Below, piece after piece: positions 1 to 7,962 of a stretch of DNA of 64,000 bases. The notes below the pieces were generated by a model, which was given only the letters and a program-made list of their open reading frames with translations, had not been told where the DNA came from and did no database searches. The DNA comes from Saccharothrix algeriensis. GTDB lineage: Bacteria; Actinomycetota; Actinomycetes; Mycobacteriales; Pseudonocardiaceae. Location: positions 124,001 to 188,000 of the forward strand of contig NZ_JAFBCL010000001.1 of the NCBI RefSeq assembly GCF_016907655.1, given 5' to 3'. Made by a program: the position numbers and the translations under genes. Within the stretch, counting starts at the first letter, position 1. Each line of letters opens with the position of its first letter.

Positions 1-294
1 GAGCCGTCCTCTGGCGCGGTAGCCACCCGATCGGCGCAGCTGTGATCACTCTGGTCATCATCGCCTCGCCCGAATACCTCCGACTGGACTACCCACACTG
101 TGGGCCTTCCGGCCGCTCGACGCCAGTCCTCCGGCCCTGGTGGAACCCGTTCGTGCGGACTGCGCCGTGACCGACCACGCTGCGTGAACGCCCGTGGTGG
201 CCGGTCGGCGGCACCGGCCACCGTGGACGCCGCGAGGTGCGGTCCACGGTGGACCGCGCCGTTTGGCGGTGGCGGTTCGGGGAATCTTCGATTC
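1..294. other. Left-edge region, possible 3' end of an upstream gene
   Basis: No complete gene is visible. On the + strand a frame entering from the left edge stays open from base 3 to a TGA at 168-170 (about 55 codons). It contains a short hydrophobic run (AAVITLVIIA) and could be the tail of a truncated upstream membrane protein. The second half reads less like coding sequence and I cannot identify the product. The rest is the upstream region of the methyltransferase that starts at 295; I see no convincing promoter there. Confidence 0.3.
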
Positions 295-942
295 ATGTGG
301 CTGTGGAGACCACCTGGGGTGTACCGCCCGCAGGAAGACACTTGGCTGGTGGCCGAGGCACTGGCGGTCGCGGGGGTCACCCCCGGCGCGAGGGTGCTCG
401 ACGCGTGTGCCGGCACCGGGGCGCTCGGCGTCGCGGCCGGGTTGGCCGGCGCCGGCCGGGTGACCGCCGTCGACCGCAGCAGGAGGGCGGTCTGCACGGC
501 TTGGCTCAACGCGCGGGTGCGCGGGTTGCCCGTGCAGGCCCGGCGCGGGGACTTCGGCGACCTGGTGGGCCGCGGCAGGTTCGACGTCGTGCTCGCCAAC
601 CCCCCGTACGTGCCCGCCGCGGGGACGTCGCCGAAGGGGCGCGCCAGGGCGTGGGACGCGGGACCGCGGGGTCGGATGGTGCTCGACCGGCTGTGCGCGG
701 TGCTGCCGCTGCTGCTGGCCGACAAGGGCATGGCGCTGGTGGTGCACTCCACCATGTGCGACGAGGACGTGACGCTGCACCAGCTGCGGGGAGCCGGGTT
801 GAAGGCTTCCGTGGTCGCCCGCCGGACCGTTCCGTTCGGACCCGTGCTGCGGTCGCGGGTGGACTGGCTGGTGGCCAACGGGTTCATCGAGGAAGGCCAG
901 GACAGCGAGGAACTGGTGGTGGTCCGTGCCGACGCCGCGTGA
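295..942 (+). CDS. MTQ2/HemK2-type class I SAM-dependent methyltransferase
   Basis: This 215-residue protein is a Rossmann-fold methyltransferase of the HemK/PrmC superfamily. It has a glycine-rich SAM loop (DACAGTGALG, about residues 39-48), an acidic strand end (VTAVDRS), and the N6/N5-amide methyltransferase signature NPPYVP at about residues 102-107, the motif used to bind a planar amide or amine. It lacks the long N-terminal helical domain of PrmC, so it fits the short HemK2/MTQ2-like group; the substrate is unknown. The ATG at 295 is chosen because the conserved MWLWRPPGVYRPQEDTWL start of this group begins there; sequence upstream in frame is low-complexity and arginine-rich. Its stop overlaps the following CDGSH gene by 17 bases, suggesting one transcript. 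Confidence 0.85.
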   Translation: MWLWRPPGVYRPQEDTWLVAEALAVAGVTPGARVLDACAGTGALGVAAGLAGAGRVTAVDRSRRAVCTAWLNARVRGLPVQARRGDFGDLVGRGRFDVVLANPPYVPAAGTSPKGRARAWDAGPRGRMVLDRLCAVLPLLLADKGMALVVHSTMCDEDVTLHQLRGAGLKASVVARRTVPFGPVLRSRVDWLVANGFIEEGQDSEELVVVRADAA

Positions 943-1123
943 CGACCGCCGCCGCATCACCCCGGTGCCCGGCGGTCCCCTGCTGGTGGAGGGGCCGGTC
1001 GAGGTCGTCGCGGAGGACGGGACGACCGTGACGTCCGACCGGTTCGTGGTGGCGGTGTGCGCGTGCCGCCGCAGCAAGAGGTACCCGTGGTGCGACACCA
1101 GCCACCGCAAGCGCAGCCGCTGA
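926..1123 (+). CDS. CDGSH iron-sulfur domain protein
   Basis: This 65-residue protein carries one CDGSH-type 2Fe-2S motif near its C-terminus: CAC-RRS-KRYP-WCD-TSH. It supplies the three cysteines and one histidine that ligate the cluster in mitoNEET-like proteins. The last residues are basic (KRSR). It has no membrane anchor or second CDGSH motif, so it is a minimal soluble single-motif version. It starts at a GTG inside the end of the methyltransferase gene (17-base overlap) and is probably co-translated with it. Known CDGSH proteins transfer clusters or electrons; a role as redox partner for the diiron-type protein encoded convergently next door is only an inference. Confidence 0.88.
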   Translation: MPTPRDDRRRITPVPGGPLLVEGPVEVVAEDGTTVTSDRFVVAVCACRRSKRYPWCDTSHRKRSR

Positions 1124-1148
1124 CCGCTGTGCCCCGGGGGGGCGCCGT

Positions 1149-1177
1149 GAGGACGCCGGATCCCGTCCGGCGTCCTC
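1149..1177. terminator. Bidirectional hairpin terminator
   Basis: A perfect 12-bp inverted repeat (GAGGACGCCGGA, 5-base loop TCCCG, then its complement) sits between the convergent CDGSH gene and the diiron-protein gene. No T-run follows, as is common for actinomycete terminators. Confidence 0.75.
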
Positions 1178-1213
1178 GACCCCTGCCACGACACCGCGTC
1201 CGCCCTCACGCCG

Positions 1214-2215
1214 TCACAACGGCCTGAGCAGGGAGCTGTCCCCGTTCTTCCACGACCGGAGCAGGTGGTCGGCCAGCCGCTGCTCCAGCAGTTCGGTGGC
1301 CCGCACGCCGAACACGACCGACTCCGCCAGCTCCGGCTCCCGCCCGACCAGGTCCCCGACGACGTCGTGGCGCATGACCTGCTCGTGCACCGCGTCCGCC
1401 TCGATGTGCTCGGTGAAGAACTCGACGCAGTCCGGGTGCGCGCCCAGCCGCTCCAGCGCCTTGGCCATCCGGGCGGCGCTGGGCGCGGTGGTGATCTCGG
1501 CGGCGGCGAAGTGGCCGACCAGCGCGCCGCGCAGCCGCTGGTGCAGCCCGCACAGCGACATCAGGTTGACCGCCGCGAGCATCGGCGCCGGCACGTGGTC
1601 CAGGTAGTGCAGGTAGCCGGTCTCCAGGCCCGCGCCCGCCAGCAGCCGCGCGTAGAGCTGGGAGTGCATCCGGTCCCCGCGCCCGCCGCCGAACTCGTCG
1701 AACTCCACGGCCACCAGCGCGGCCTTCGCCGTGCCGCTGAGCCGGGGGATCACCCACGCGTGCGGGTCGGCCTCCTTGTGGTGGTAGATCGACCGGTGCA
1801 CCAGGTACTCGCGCATCTGCCACCACTCGCCCTCGTCGCGCAGGTGGTGGCTCACGCCGGCGCCGTCGACCGGCTCCACGAGCAGCTCGCCCAGCACCTC
1901 GTCGACGGAGGGCCGGCCGGGCAGCTCGGCTTCCAGGGCGGCCAGGAACGTCCGTTCCAGCACGGCCCGCAGCCGCAGCAGCTCCGGCTCCCACTCCCAG
2001 TCCGGCGAGACGCCCCGGAAACCCCGGTAGTGCAGCTCGTAGCAGACGTGCAGGGCCAGCTGGAGGTCTTCGCCGAAGGGGTCGGCGGACCCCACCTCGG
2101 CCGGCGGCAGGGCGGCGGGCGGCGGGTCGGACCGCAGCGCCTCCACGACGGCGGCGGACAGGGGTCCGCGCGGAACGGGCAGCGTGGCCGTTTCCAGCCC
2201 GAGCAGTTGCGTCAC
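1214..2215 (-). CDS. Iron-containing redox enzyme, haem-oxygenase-like diiron (HDO) family
   Basis: This 333-residue all-helical protein resembles the iron-containing redox enzyme family of the haem-oxygenase-like fold. Members such as UndA, CADD and SznF bind two irons and oxidise or fragment small substrates. Candidate metal ligands are YELHY (about 59-63), EFDEFGG followed by MHSQLY (about 171-187), and EHIEADAVHEQ (about 269-279), giving the Glu/His/Asp-rich pattern expected. The GTG start at 2213-2215 overlaps the TGA of the upstream ligase gene by four bases (GTGA), so the two are translationally coupled. The substrate cannot be told. Coupling to a GCS2-type ligase and proximity to a CDGSH protein suggest a shared small-molecule or thiol-related pathway. 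Confidence 0.82.
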   Translation of the reverse strand: MTQLLGLETATLPVPRGPLSAAVVEALRSDPPPAALPPAEVGSADPFGEDLQLALHVCYELHYRGFRGVSPDWEWEPELLRLRAVLERTFLAALEAELPGRPSVDEVLGELLVEPVDGAGVSHHLRDEGEWWQMREYLVHRSIYHHKEADPHAWVIPRLSGTAKAALVAVEFDEFGGGRGDRMHSQLYARLLAGAGLETGYLHYLDHVPAPMLAAVNLMSLCGLHQRLRGALVGHFAAAEITTAPSAARMAKALERLGAHPDCVEFFTEHIEADAVHEQVMRHDVVGDLVGREPELAESVVFGVRATELLEQRLADHLLRSWKNGDSSLLRPL

Positions 2216-3321
2216 GGTCGCGGGTTACCCGGTTCCGGGCCGGCGATGCACGCGGCGGCCAGCAGCTCGACCACCGCCGCCGGACCGCCGCCCGCCGCCG
2301 CGGCGCGCTGCCGCCGCGCGCCGCTGCCGCCCTCGACCGCCGACCACACCGGACCGGTGAAGGACACGTGCTCCACCAAGGACCGCAGCAGGTCGGCCGC
2401 GGGCACCGGGACACCGCGCCACGGGTCGACGCCGGGCCCGTCCAGGCCGTAGCGGGCGGCCGACCACACGGCGGCGGCCAGCACCTGGTCGTCGAGCCGC
2501 GGCGCTTCCCGCCCGGCGGCCAGGTCGTCCAGCGCCCGGTCCACCAGGGCCCGCGTCAGCTCGGCCTGCAGGACGGCGTCGGCCGCCGTGACCGCCGCGT
2601 CGGCGGCCCGCACCTCCACCGTCGGGTACTTCGGCGACGGCCTGGCCAGCCAGAACGTCATGCTCCCGTCCACCAGCACGCCGCACTCGGCCAGCCGCGC
2701 CACGGCCGCGTCGTGCTCGGCCGCCGAGGCGAACCGCGGCGGGACGCCCGAGCCGGGGAACCGGGCCTGCTGCACCATCCGCCAGCTGCCGAACCCGGTG
2801 TCCCGACCGGCCGAGAACGGCGAGTTCACCGACAGCGCCAGCAGGGTCGGCAGCCACGGGCGCAGGTGGTTGACCACGGCCACCGCGGTCTCCCGGTCCG
2901 GCACGCCGACGTGGACGTGGCAGCCGCAGCACTGGTAGTCGGCGACCTGGCCGCGGTAGAGGTCGGAGATGCGGGTGAACCGGTCGCCCCCGGTCGGCGG
3001 CGGCACCGGCCCGGCCAGGACGGGCGTGCCGGAGGGCACCACCAGCACGCCCTCCGCCGCGGCGGCGTCGACCAGCGCCCGGCGGCCCGCGAGCAGCTGC
3101 CCGTGCAGGTCGGCGGGCTCGGTGCACACGCCGCTGGCGAACTCGACCTGGGTGGCCAGCAGCTCGCGCTCGGCCTTGGCCCCGGCGGGCAGGGCGCCGA
3201 CCCGCGCGAGCACGGCGTCGGCGCGCGCGGCGGTGCGGCACGTCGCCGGGTCCACGAGGAGGAACTCCTCCTCCACTCCGAGGGTCGACGCGCGCCGCGT
3301 CGGGGCGGCGGTCGTGGTCAT
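2212..3321 (-). CDS. Carboxylate-amine ligase, glutamate-cysteine ligase family 2 (YbdK-like)
   Basis: The 369-residue product belongs to the GCS2 group of ATP-dependent carboxylate-amine ligases. It opens with the family signature TLGVEEEFLLVDP, whose glutamates bind ATP-magnesium, and continues with VEFASGVC, a CHVHVGVPD motif and SVNSPFSAG further on. Length is normal for YbdK-type enzymes, which ligate glutamate to an amine or cysteine. The ATG at 3321 directly precedes TTTAAPTRRASTLG; another ATG four codons upstream (3333) is also possible. The gene overlaps the diiron-protein gene by four bases. The product could be a gamma-glutamyl compound but the real substrates are unknown. Confidence 0.85.
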   Translation of the reverse strand: MTTTAAPTRRASTLGVEEEFLLVDPATCRTAARADAVLARVGALPAGAKAERELLATQVEFASGVCTEPADLHGQLLAGRRALVDAAAAEGVLVVPSGTPVLAGPVPPPTGGDRFTRISDLYRGQVADYQCCGCHVHVGVPDRETAVAVVNHLRPWLPTLLALSVNSPFSAGRDTGFGSWRMVQQARFPGSGVPPRFASAAEHDAAVARLAECGVLVDGSMTFWLARPSPKYPTVEVRAADAAVTAADAVLQAELTRALVDRALDDLAAGREAPRLDDQVLAAAVWSAARYGLDGPGVDPWRGVPVPAADLLRSLVEHVSFTGPVWSAVEGGSGARRQRAAAAGGGPAAVVELLAAACIAGPEPGNPRP

Positions 3322-3333
3322 CCGGGCTTCCAT

Positions 3334-3677
3334 GCCGGTTACTGTCCACTGAACGGCGGCCCGGCGCACCCACCGGTCGATCACCGGCGGCCCGAGCGCC
3401 CGGCCGCCGGCCCCGGCCGCCGCCGGCTCGCGGCCGGGCGCTCGGGCCGCCTCGCGGGCTCCGGTCCGTGCGCGCGGACCGCGCCGGCTCCCCTGGGCGT
3501 GACCGGCTGCCGCCCGACGAGTGGCCCGCGAGAACTTTTCCAGCGCATTGCGCGGCAGCGCCACACGACACGCCCTCGTCGGATTGAACCCGTCACACGA
3601 TCGCGGTCCACCTGCTGCGGATTTTCCGGATCCGAGGTGACCATGGGACGGCTTGGCCACATTCCAAGGAGGAACCC
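3334..3677. other. Divergent intergenic region
   Basis: These 344 bases separate the ligase operon (leftward) from a secreted-protein gene (rightward) and must hold both promoters. A strong ribosome binding site, AAGGAGGA, lies at about 3666-3673 just before the rightward ATG. I see no confident -35/-10 pair and no gene. Confidence 0.4.
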
Positions 3678-4031
3678 ATGCGCAACATCTGTCGCTTGAT
3701 CGCCGCGGGAGCGCTCACCGCGCCGCTCCTGATCGGCGCCGCAGGGCTGGCGTACGCCGACTCGGGGTTCAACCAGAGCAGCACCTACGCCGGGAACACC
3801 GGCGCCGCCGCGTACTCGGTCACGGCGGTCGCGGTCGACGGTGTCGCCCTCTACCAGGAGGAACTGGTGTACGCGGGCCCGTGGGGCGCCGGCACCTCCA
3901 CCACCTCGGCGGCGGCCACCAACGGCGGGCACGGCGGCGGGCACGCGCAGGCGTACTTCTCCAACGAGCAGACCTTCGCCGGACCGCTCGGCGCTTACCA
4001 GGGGGAGACCAGCAGCGGCGTGAGCGGCTGA
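3678..4031 (+). CDS. Small secreted protein of unknown function
   Basis: This 117-residue protein begins with a clear Sec signal peptide: MRNICR, a hydrophobic core (LIAAGALTAPLLIGAAGLA), then a cleavage site near YADS, about residue 28. The mature part is about 90 residues, rich in Gly, Ala, Ser and Thr. It has two related segments, EELVYAGPWGAG (about 61-72) and NEQTFAGPLGAY (about 96-107), suggesting an internal duplication. No cysteines remain after cleavage and no enzyme motif is visible. It is preceded by a near-consensus Shine-Dalgarno sequence, so it is probably well expressed. I do not recognise the family. Confidence 0.8.
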   Translation: MRNICRLIAAGALTAPLLIGAAGLAYADSGFNQSSTYAGNTGAAAYSVTAVAVDGVALYQEELVYAGPWGAGTSTTSAAATNGGHGGGHAQAYFSNEQTFAGPLGAYQGETSSGVSG

Positions 4032-4236
4032 CCGGCGACCGGGGCGGCGGCTCCGACCGATGGCGGCTCCGCTGCGCGCGGTGGAGCCGTTGTCGGACAA
4101 CCGATGCGGTGCGCACCGCGGCCGAGCGGCCGTTCCCGCTCGGCCTGTTCGCGATTCCCCCGCGATGGCCGGGGAGGAGGGGAGCGCCACCGGGACCCGG
4201 TGCGGCGCGGTCGCGCGCCGGCGCCGGACCGCGTCG

Positions 4237-4265
4237 TTGACTCGCGCGCGGGCCGTGTCTATAAA
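4237..4265 (+). promoter_or_regulatory. Housekeeping-type promoter for the CBM2/beta-helix gene
   Basis: TTGACT at 4237-4242 and TATAAA at 4260-4265 are separated by exactly 17 bases, close to the sigma-70/HrdB consensus. Transcription would start near 4272, giving a leader of about 55 bases before the ATG at 4328. Such a good match is striking in DNA this rich in G+C. Confidence 0.7.
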
Positions 4266-4327
4266 GGTCCAGACCACGGGTGTGGGCCGCGACACCCCGG
4301 AGCCCACCGCTGCGAGGGGTGCCTGGC

Positions 4328-5986
4328 ATGAGGAAACACCTGTCGGTCCTGGTCGCGGCCTGCGCGGTCGCCCTGTCCCCCGGCCACGCCCAGGCCCAGG
4401 CCCCGGCCGTGGCCGTGGCCGCCGCGTTCACCCAGGAGTCGGTGTGGAGCACCGGGTACGGCGGGCGGTTCACCCTGACCAACACCGGTGACGCCGACAG
4501 CACCGGGTGGGTCGTCGAGTTCGACCTCCCGGCCGGCACCAGCGTCACCAACTCCTGGAACGCCGTGCTCACCCGCACCGGGCAGCACTACCGGTTCGCC
4601 AACGCGGGCTTCAACGGCCGCCTCCGCCCCGGCGGCACGGCCGGCTTCGGGTTCAACACCACCGGCCTCGGCCTGCCCACCGGCTGCACCGTCGACGGCG
4701 TCGCGTGCGCGGGCGTCGGCCCGGCCCCCGACACCGAGCCGCCGGCCGCGCCGGGCGGACCCCGGGTCACCGGGGTGACGTCGGGCTCGGTGACGCTGGC
4801 GTGGGAGGCCGCCACCGACGACCGCGGCGTCACCGACTACCAGGTGCTGGACGGGACCGCGGTGGTCGCGACCAGCACCTCGACCTCGGCCACCGTCACC
4901 GGGCTGACGCCGGGCACCGCCTACGCGTTCACCGTCCGGGCGCGGGACGCGGCGGGCAACACCTCCGCCCCGAGCGCGCCGGTCGGCGCGACCACCAGCC
5001 CGTCCGACGGCGGGCCCGCGGTGGACGTCGCCACCGCCGCGCAGCTGCGCGCGGCCCTGGCCGCCGCCGTCCCCGGGCAGGTGATCCGGCTCGCGCCGGG
5101 CGTCTACCGGGGCTCGTTCGCGATCACCCGGCCCGGCGCCGCGACCGCCCCCATCACGCTCACCGGCCCCGCCGACGCGGTCCTGGTCAACGACGGCCCG
5201 TCCGGCTCCGGCCCGGCCTGCCCGACGCCGACGCCGGGCTGGGACCCCGGCTACGGGCTGTGGCTGCACGGCGCGCCGCACTGGAACCTGACCGGGTTCA
5301 CCGTGCGGGAGTCCAAGAAGGGCATCGTCGTCGACGACTCCCACCACACGGTCATCTCCCGCGTGTCGGTGCACCACGTGGACGAGGAGGGCGTGCACTT
5401 CCGGCGCTCGTCGGCCGACAGCGTGCTGCGCGACTCGACCGTCACCGACACCGGCCTGGTGCAGCCCGGTTACGGCGAGGGCGTCTACATCGGCTCGGCG
5501 AACTCGAACTGGGGCTGCCACGGCAACTCCGGCGGCGTGGACCGCAGCGACCGGGTGCAGGTGGTCGGCAACCGGATCGGCCCGCGCGTCGCGGCGGAGG
5601 CGGTGGACGTCAAGGAGGGCACCTTCCACGGCGTGATCCGGGGCAACGCGTTCGACGGGTCCGGGCTGTCCGGCCAGAACTCGGCCGACTCGTGGGTCGA
5701 CGTCAAGGGCATCGGCTACACCATCGAGGACAACACGGGCTCGTTCGCCTCCCCCGGCGTGTTCGCCAACGGGTACGAGACGCACAACCCCGCCACCACG
5801 CCGTCGTTCGCCAACGGCTGCGGCAACGTGTGGCGCGGCAACCGCTCGGACCTCGGCGGCGTCGGCCGGTACGCCATCAAGATCACGTCCACCTCGAAGT
5901 GCTCCGGACTCCCGAACGTGGTGCACGCGTCGAACTCCGTCACGCGGGCCGTCACCGGGCTGACCAACGTCCCGGTCACCCCCTGA
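4328..5986 (+). CDS. Secreted carbohydrate-active protein: CBM2, FN3 and right-handed beta-helix
   Basis: This 552-residue protein has a signal peptide (MRKHLSVLVAACAVALSPG, cleavage near AQA). A family 2 carbohydrate-binding module follows (about 30-125, with SVWSTGYGGRFTLTN, SWNAV, NAGFNGRLRPGG and FGFN), then a fibronectin type III domain (about 137-225, SVTLAWEAATDD to YAFTVRARDAAGNTS). The rest is a pectate-lyase-like right-handed beta-helix (about 230-552, opening AAQLRAALAAAVPGQVIRLAPG). The layout suggests an extracellular polysaccharide lyase or hydrolase anchored to plant or cell-wall glycan, but the exact activity is not evident. The ATG at 4328 starts a normal signal peptide and follows GAGGGG; a GTG 48 bases upstream would add a non-signal extension. 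Confidence 0.85.
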   Translation: MRKHLSVLVAACAVALSPGHAQAQAPAVAVAAAFTQESVWSTGYGGRFTLTNTGDADSTGWVVEFDLPAGTSVTNSWNAVLTRTGQHYRFANAGFNGRLRPGGTAGFGFNTTGLGLPTGCTVDGVACAGVGPAPDTEPPAAPGGPRVTGVTSGSVTLAWEAATDDRGVTDYQVLDGTAVVATSTSTSATVTGLTPGTAYAFTVRARDAAGNTSAPSAPVGATTSPSDGGPAVDVATAAQLRAALAAAVPGQVIRLAPGVYRGSFAITRPGAATAPITLTGPADAVLVNDGPSGSGPACPTPTPGWDPGYGLWLHGAPHWNLTGFTVRESKKGIVVDDSHHTVISRVSVHHVDEEGVHFRRSSADSVLRDSTVTDTGLVQPGYGEGVYIGSANSNWGCHGNSGGVDRSDRVQVVGNRIGPRVAAEAVDVKEGTFHGVIRGNAFDGSGLSGQNSADSWVDVKGIGYTIEDNTGSFASPGVFANGYETHNPATTPSFANGCGNVWRGNRSDLGGVGRYAIKITSTSKCSGLPNVVHASNSVTRAVTGLTNVPVTP

Positions 5987-6195
5987 TCCCACGGGTCGCC
6001 GGCGCCGGGCGCCGCCGGCCGGGTCGTCGCACGCCGGCGGCGGTCCCCCGCCGCGCCACCGGCCGCCGCGCCGGGCGCCGGCGCTGCGCCGAGCGCCCCC
6101 GACGCGGTGGACCGCTCGACCGCGGGCCTCCCCCGAGTCGCCCAAACCGAACGGGTTGGTCCGTTTGCGCGGCAGGCGACGGGCGCGGCGGGCGC

Positions 6196-6201
6196 TAGCT
6201 T
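6196..6201 (+). promoter_or_regulatory. Candidate -10 element for a leaderless AhpD-like gene
   Basis: TAGCTT ends eight bases before the ATG at 6210, the spacing expected if transcription starts at or near the start codon; no Shine-Dalgarno sequence is visible. About 30 bases upstream is a short inverted repeat, AACGG-N6-CCGTT (6150-6165), a possible operator. No good -35 is present. Confidence 0.35.
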
Positions 6202-6209
6202 CAATGACC

Positions 6210-6779
6210 ATGGCCCACATCCAGCTCGGCGTCGACGAGACCTTGTACCCGGGTATCACCGGTCTGCTGCGGTTCCGCCCCGAGGCGGCCGGGCCGCTCA
6301 ACCAGTTGGCCGAGACCCTGTTGCGGGGCCCGCACACGTTGCCGCCCGGTGAGCGGGAGCTGATCGCCGCCTACGTGTCGGGGCTCAACCAGTGCCAGTT
6401 CTGCCGCGACGCGCACTCCGCGATCGCCGGCGAGCAGCTGGACGACGGGACGGCCCTGGTCAAGGAGGTGCTCGCCGACCTGTACGGCGCGCCCATCTCG
6501 GACAAGCTGCGGGCGCTGCTGCACATCGCGGCGGCGGTGCGCGAGTCCGGCCACAACGTCACCACCCAGCTGGTGGACGAGGCGCGCGCCGAGGGCGCCA
6601 CCGACGTCGAGATCCACGACACGGTGCTGATCGCGGCGGCGTTCTGCATGTTCAACCGCTACGTCGACGGGCTGGCCACCGCGGTCCCGGAGTACCCCGA
6701 CGTCTACTCCGCGCGGGCTCAGCACATCGTGGAGCACGGCTACGTCGGCCAGGAAGCCCCCGGGCACCCGACGGCTTGA
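6210..6779 (+). CDS. Carboxymuconolactone decarboxylase/AhpD-like peroxidase-related enzyme
   Basis: The 189-residue product carries the AhpD-type redox motif C-x-x-C-x-x-x-H (CQFCRDAHS, about residues 57-65) inside an all-helical CMD domain, with YVSGLNQCQF before it and FCMFNRYVDGLAT near the C-terminus. These are hallmarks of the peroxidase-related enzymes of the alkylhydroperoxidase D group. It probably acts in the cytoplasm as a thiol-dependent peroxidase or reductase. Two ATGs are possible (6204 and 6210); 6210 gives MAHIQLGVDE and fits a leaderless transcript. The gene stands alone and converges on the acetate kinase operon. Confidence 0.85.
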   Translation: MAHIQLGVDETLYPGITGLLRFRPEAAGPLNQLAETLLRGPHTLPPGERELIAAYVSGLNQCQFCRDAHSAIAGEQLDDGTALVKEVLADLYGAPISDKLRALLHIAAAVRESGHNVTTQLVDEARAEGATDVEIHDTVLIAAAFCMFNRYVDGLATAVPEYPDVYSARAQHIVEHGYVGQEAPGHPTA

Positions 6780-6787
6780 CCCCCGGC

Positions 6788-6828
6788 CCGCACCCGCCCC
6801 GGCTCGACCCGAGCCGGGGCGGGTGCGG
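6788..6828. terminator. Strong bidirectional terminator hairpin
   Basis: A perfect 19-bp stem around the 3-base loop ACC (arms 6788-6806 and 6810-6828, core GCACCCGCCCCGGCTCG) lies between the convergent AhpD-like and acetate kinase genes. Confidence 0.8.
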
Positions 6829-6833
6829 CCCGC

Positions 6834-7916
6834 TCAGGGGGCCGCGCCGACCGCCCGGCGCACGCCGCGGGCGATCTCGACGTCCTCCCGCGCCCGGACC
6901 ACCAGCACACCGACCGCGGCGCCCTCACGGCCGATCGGCGCGTCGCCGGAGCACTCCGCGTTGCGCCGCTCGTCCAGCTCGACGCCGAGGAACCCCAGCC
7001 CCTCCACCGCCCGCGCCCGCACCACCGCGTCGTGCTCGCCGATCCCGCCGGTGAACACCAGCGCGTCCAAGCCGCCCAGCGACGCCGCCATCGCCGCGAC
7101 GCCCTGCCGCAGCCGGTGGACGAAGACCTCCAGCGCGAGGGCGGCGTCGCGGGAACCGGCCCCCGCCGACCGGTGCAGCTCCCGGAAGTCCGCGCTGCCG
7201 CCGAGGCCGAGCACGCCCGAGGCGTGCTCCAGCCCGTCCTCGAGGTCCGCCGCGCCCAGCTCGCCGTTGCGCAGCAACCACATCAGCAGCCCGGGGTCCA
7301 CGTCGCCGCTCCTGGTGGCCATCACCAGGCCCGCCAGCGGCGTGAAGCCCATCGTCGTGTCGACCGAGCGCCCGTCCCGCACCGCCGCCAGCGAGCAGCC
7401 CGCGCCCAGGTGGCAGGTGACCACCCGCGAGCCGCCGGCCAGCTCCGCCGCGCGCCGCGACGCGTAGGCGTGCGACAGGCCGTGGAAGCCGTAGCGGCGC
7501 AGGCCCCACTCCCGCCGCCACCGCGCCGGCAGGGCGTAGGTGCGCGCCACCTCGGGCATGGTGTGGTGGAAGGCGGTGTCGAAGCACGCCACCTGCGGCA
7601 CGTCCGGCAGGTGCGCGGTGACCGCGTCGATGCCGGCCAGCGCCCGCGGCTGGTGCAGCGGCGCGAGGTCGGTCAGCCGCTCGATCTCCGCGCGCGTCCC
7701 GGCGTCCACGACGACGGGCTCGCCGAAGCGCGGCCCGCCGTGCACCACCCGGTGGCCCACGGCGGTGATGCCCGGCGCGTCGGCGAGGAAGTCCGACACG
7801 CCGCCGGAGCCGTCCCACCGCTCGACGTGCTCCTGCGCCAGCACCGCGTCGTCCTCGGCCAGCACCGACAGCTTCAGGCTGGACGAGCCCGCGTTGACCA
7901 CCAGCACCGCGCCCAT
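6834..7916 (-). CDS. ackA: Acetate kinase
   Basis: This 360-residue enzyme interconverts acetyl phosphate plus ADP with acetate plus ATP. It shows the ASKHA fold signatures of the family: an N-terminal phosphate loop (VLVVNAGSSSLKLSV), HRVVHGG, the substrate-site segment FDTAFHHTMPEVARTYALP, and VFTGGIGEHDA near the C-terminus. It is somewhat shorter than the usual 390-400 residues. It lies 46 bases downstream of the phosphoketolase gene on the same strand. The pair makes a short route from xylulose-5-phosphate or fructose-6-phosphate through acetyl phosphate to ATP, useful when respiration is limited. The universal stress protein gene upstream supports a hypoxia or dormancy role. Confidence 0.93.
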   Translation of the reverse strand: MGAVLVVNAGSSSLKLSVLAEDDAVLAQEHVERWDGSGGVSDFLADAPGITAVGHRVVHGGPRFGEPVVVDAGTRAEIERLTDLAPLHQPRALAGIDAVTAHLPDVPQVACFDTAFHHTMPEVARTYALPARWRREWGLRRYGFHGLSHAYASRRAAELAGGSRVVTCHLGAGCSLAAVRDGRSVDTTMGFTPLAGLVMATRSGDVDPGLLMWLLRNGELGAADLEDGLEHASGVLGLGGSADFRELHRSAGAGSRDAALALEVFVHRLRQGVAAMAASLGGLDALVFTGGIGEHDAVVRARAVEGLGFLGVELDERRNAECSGDAPIGREGAAVGVLVVRAREDVEIARGVRRAVGAAP

Positions 7917-7962
7917 CAGCGCCCGCTCCGCCGCGCCGGGCCCGTCGCTGCCCGCGCTCCCG

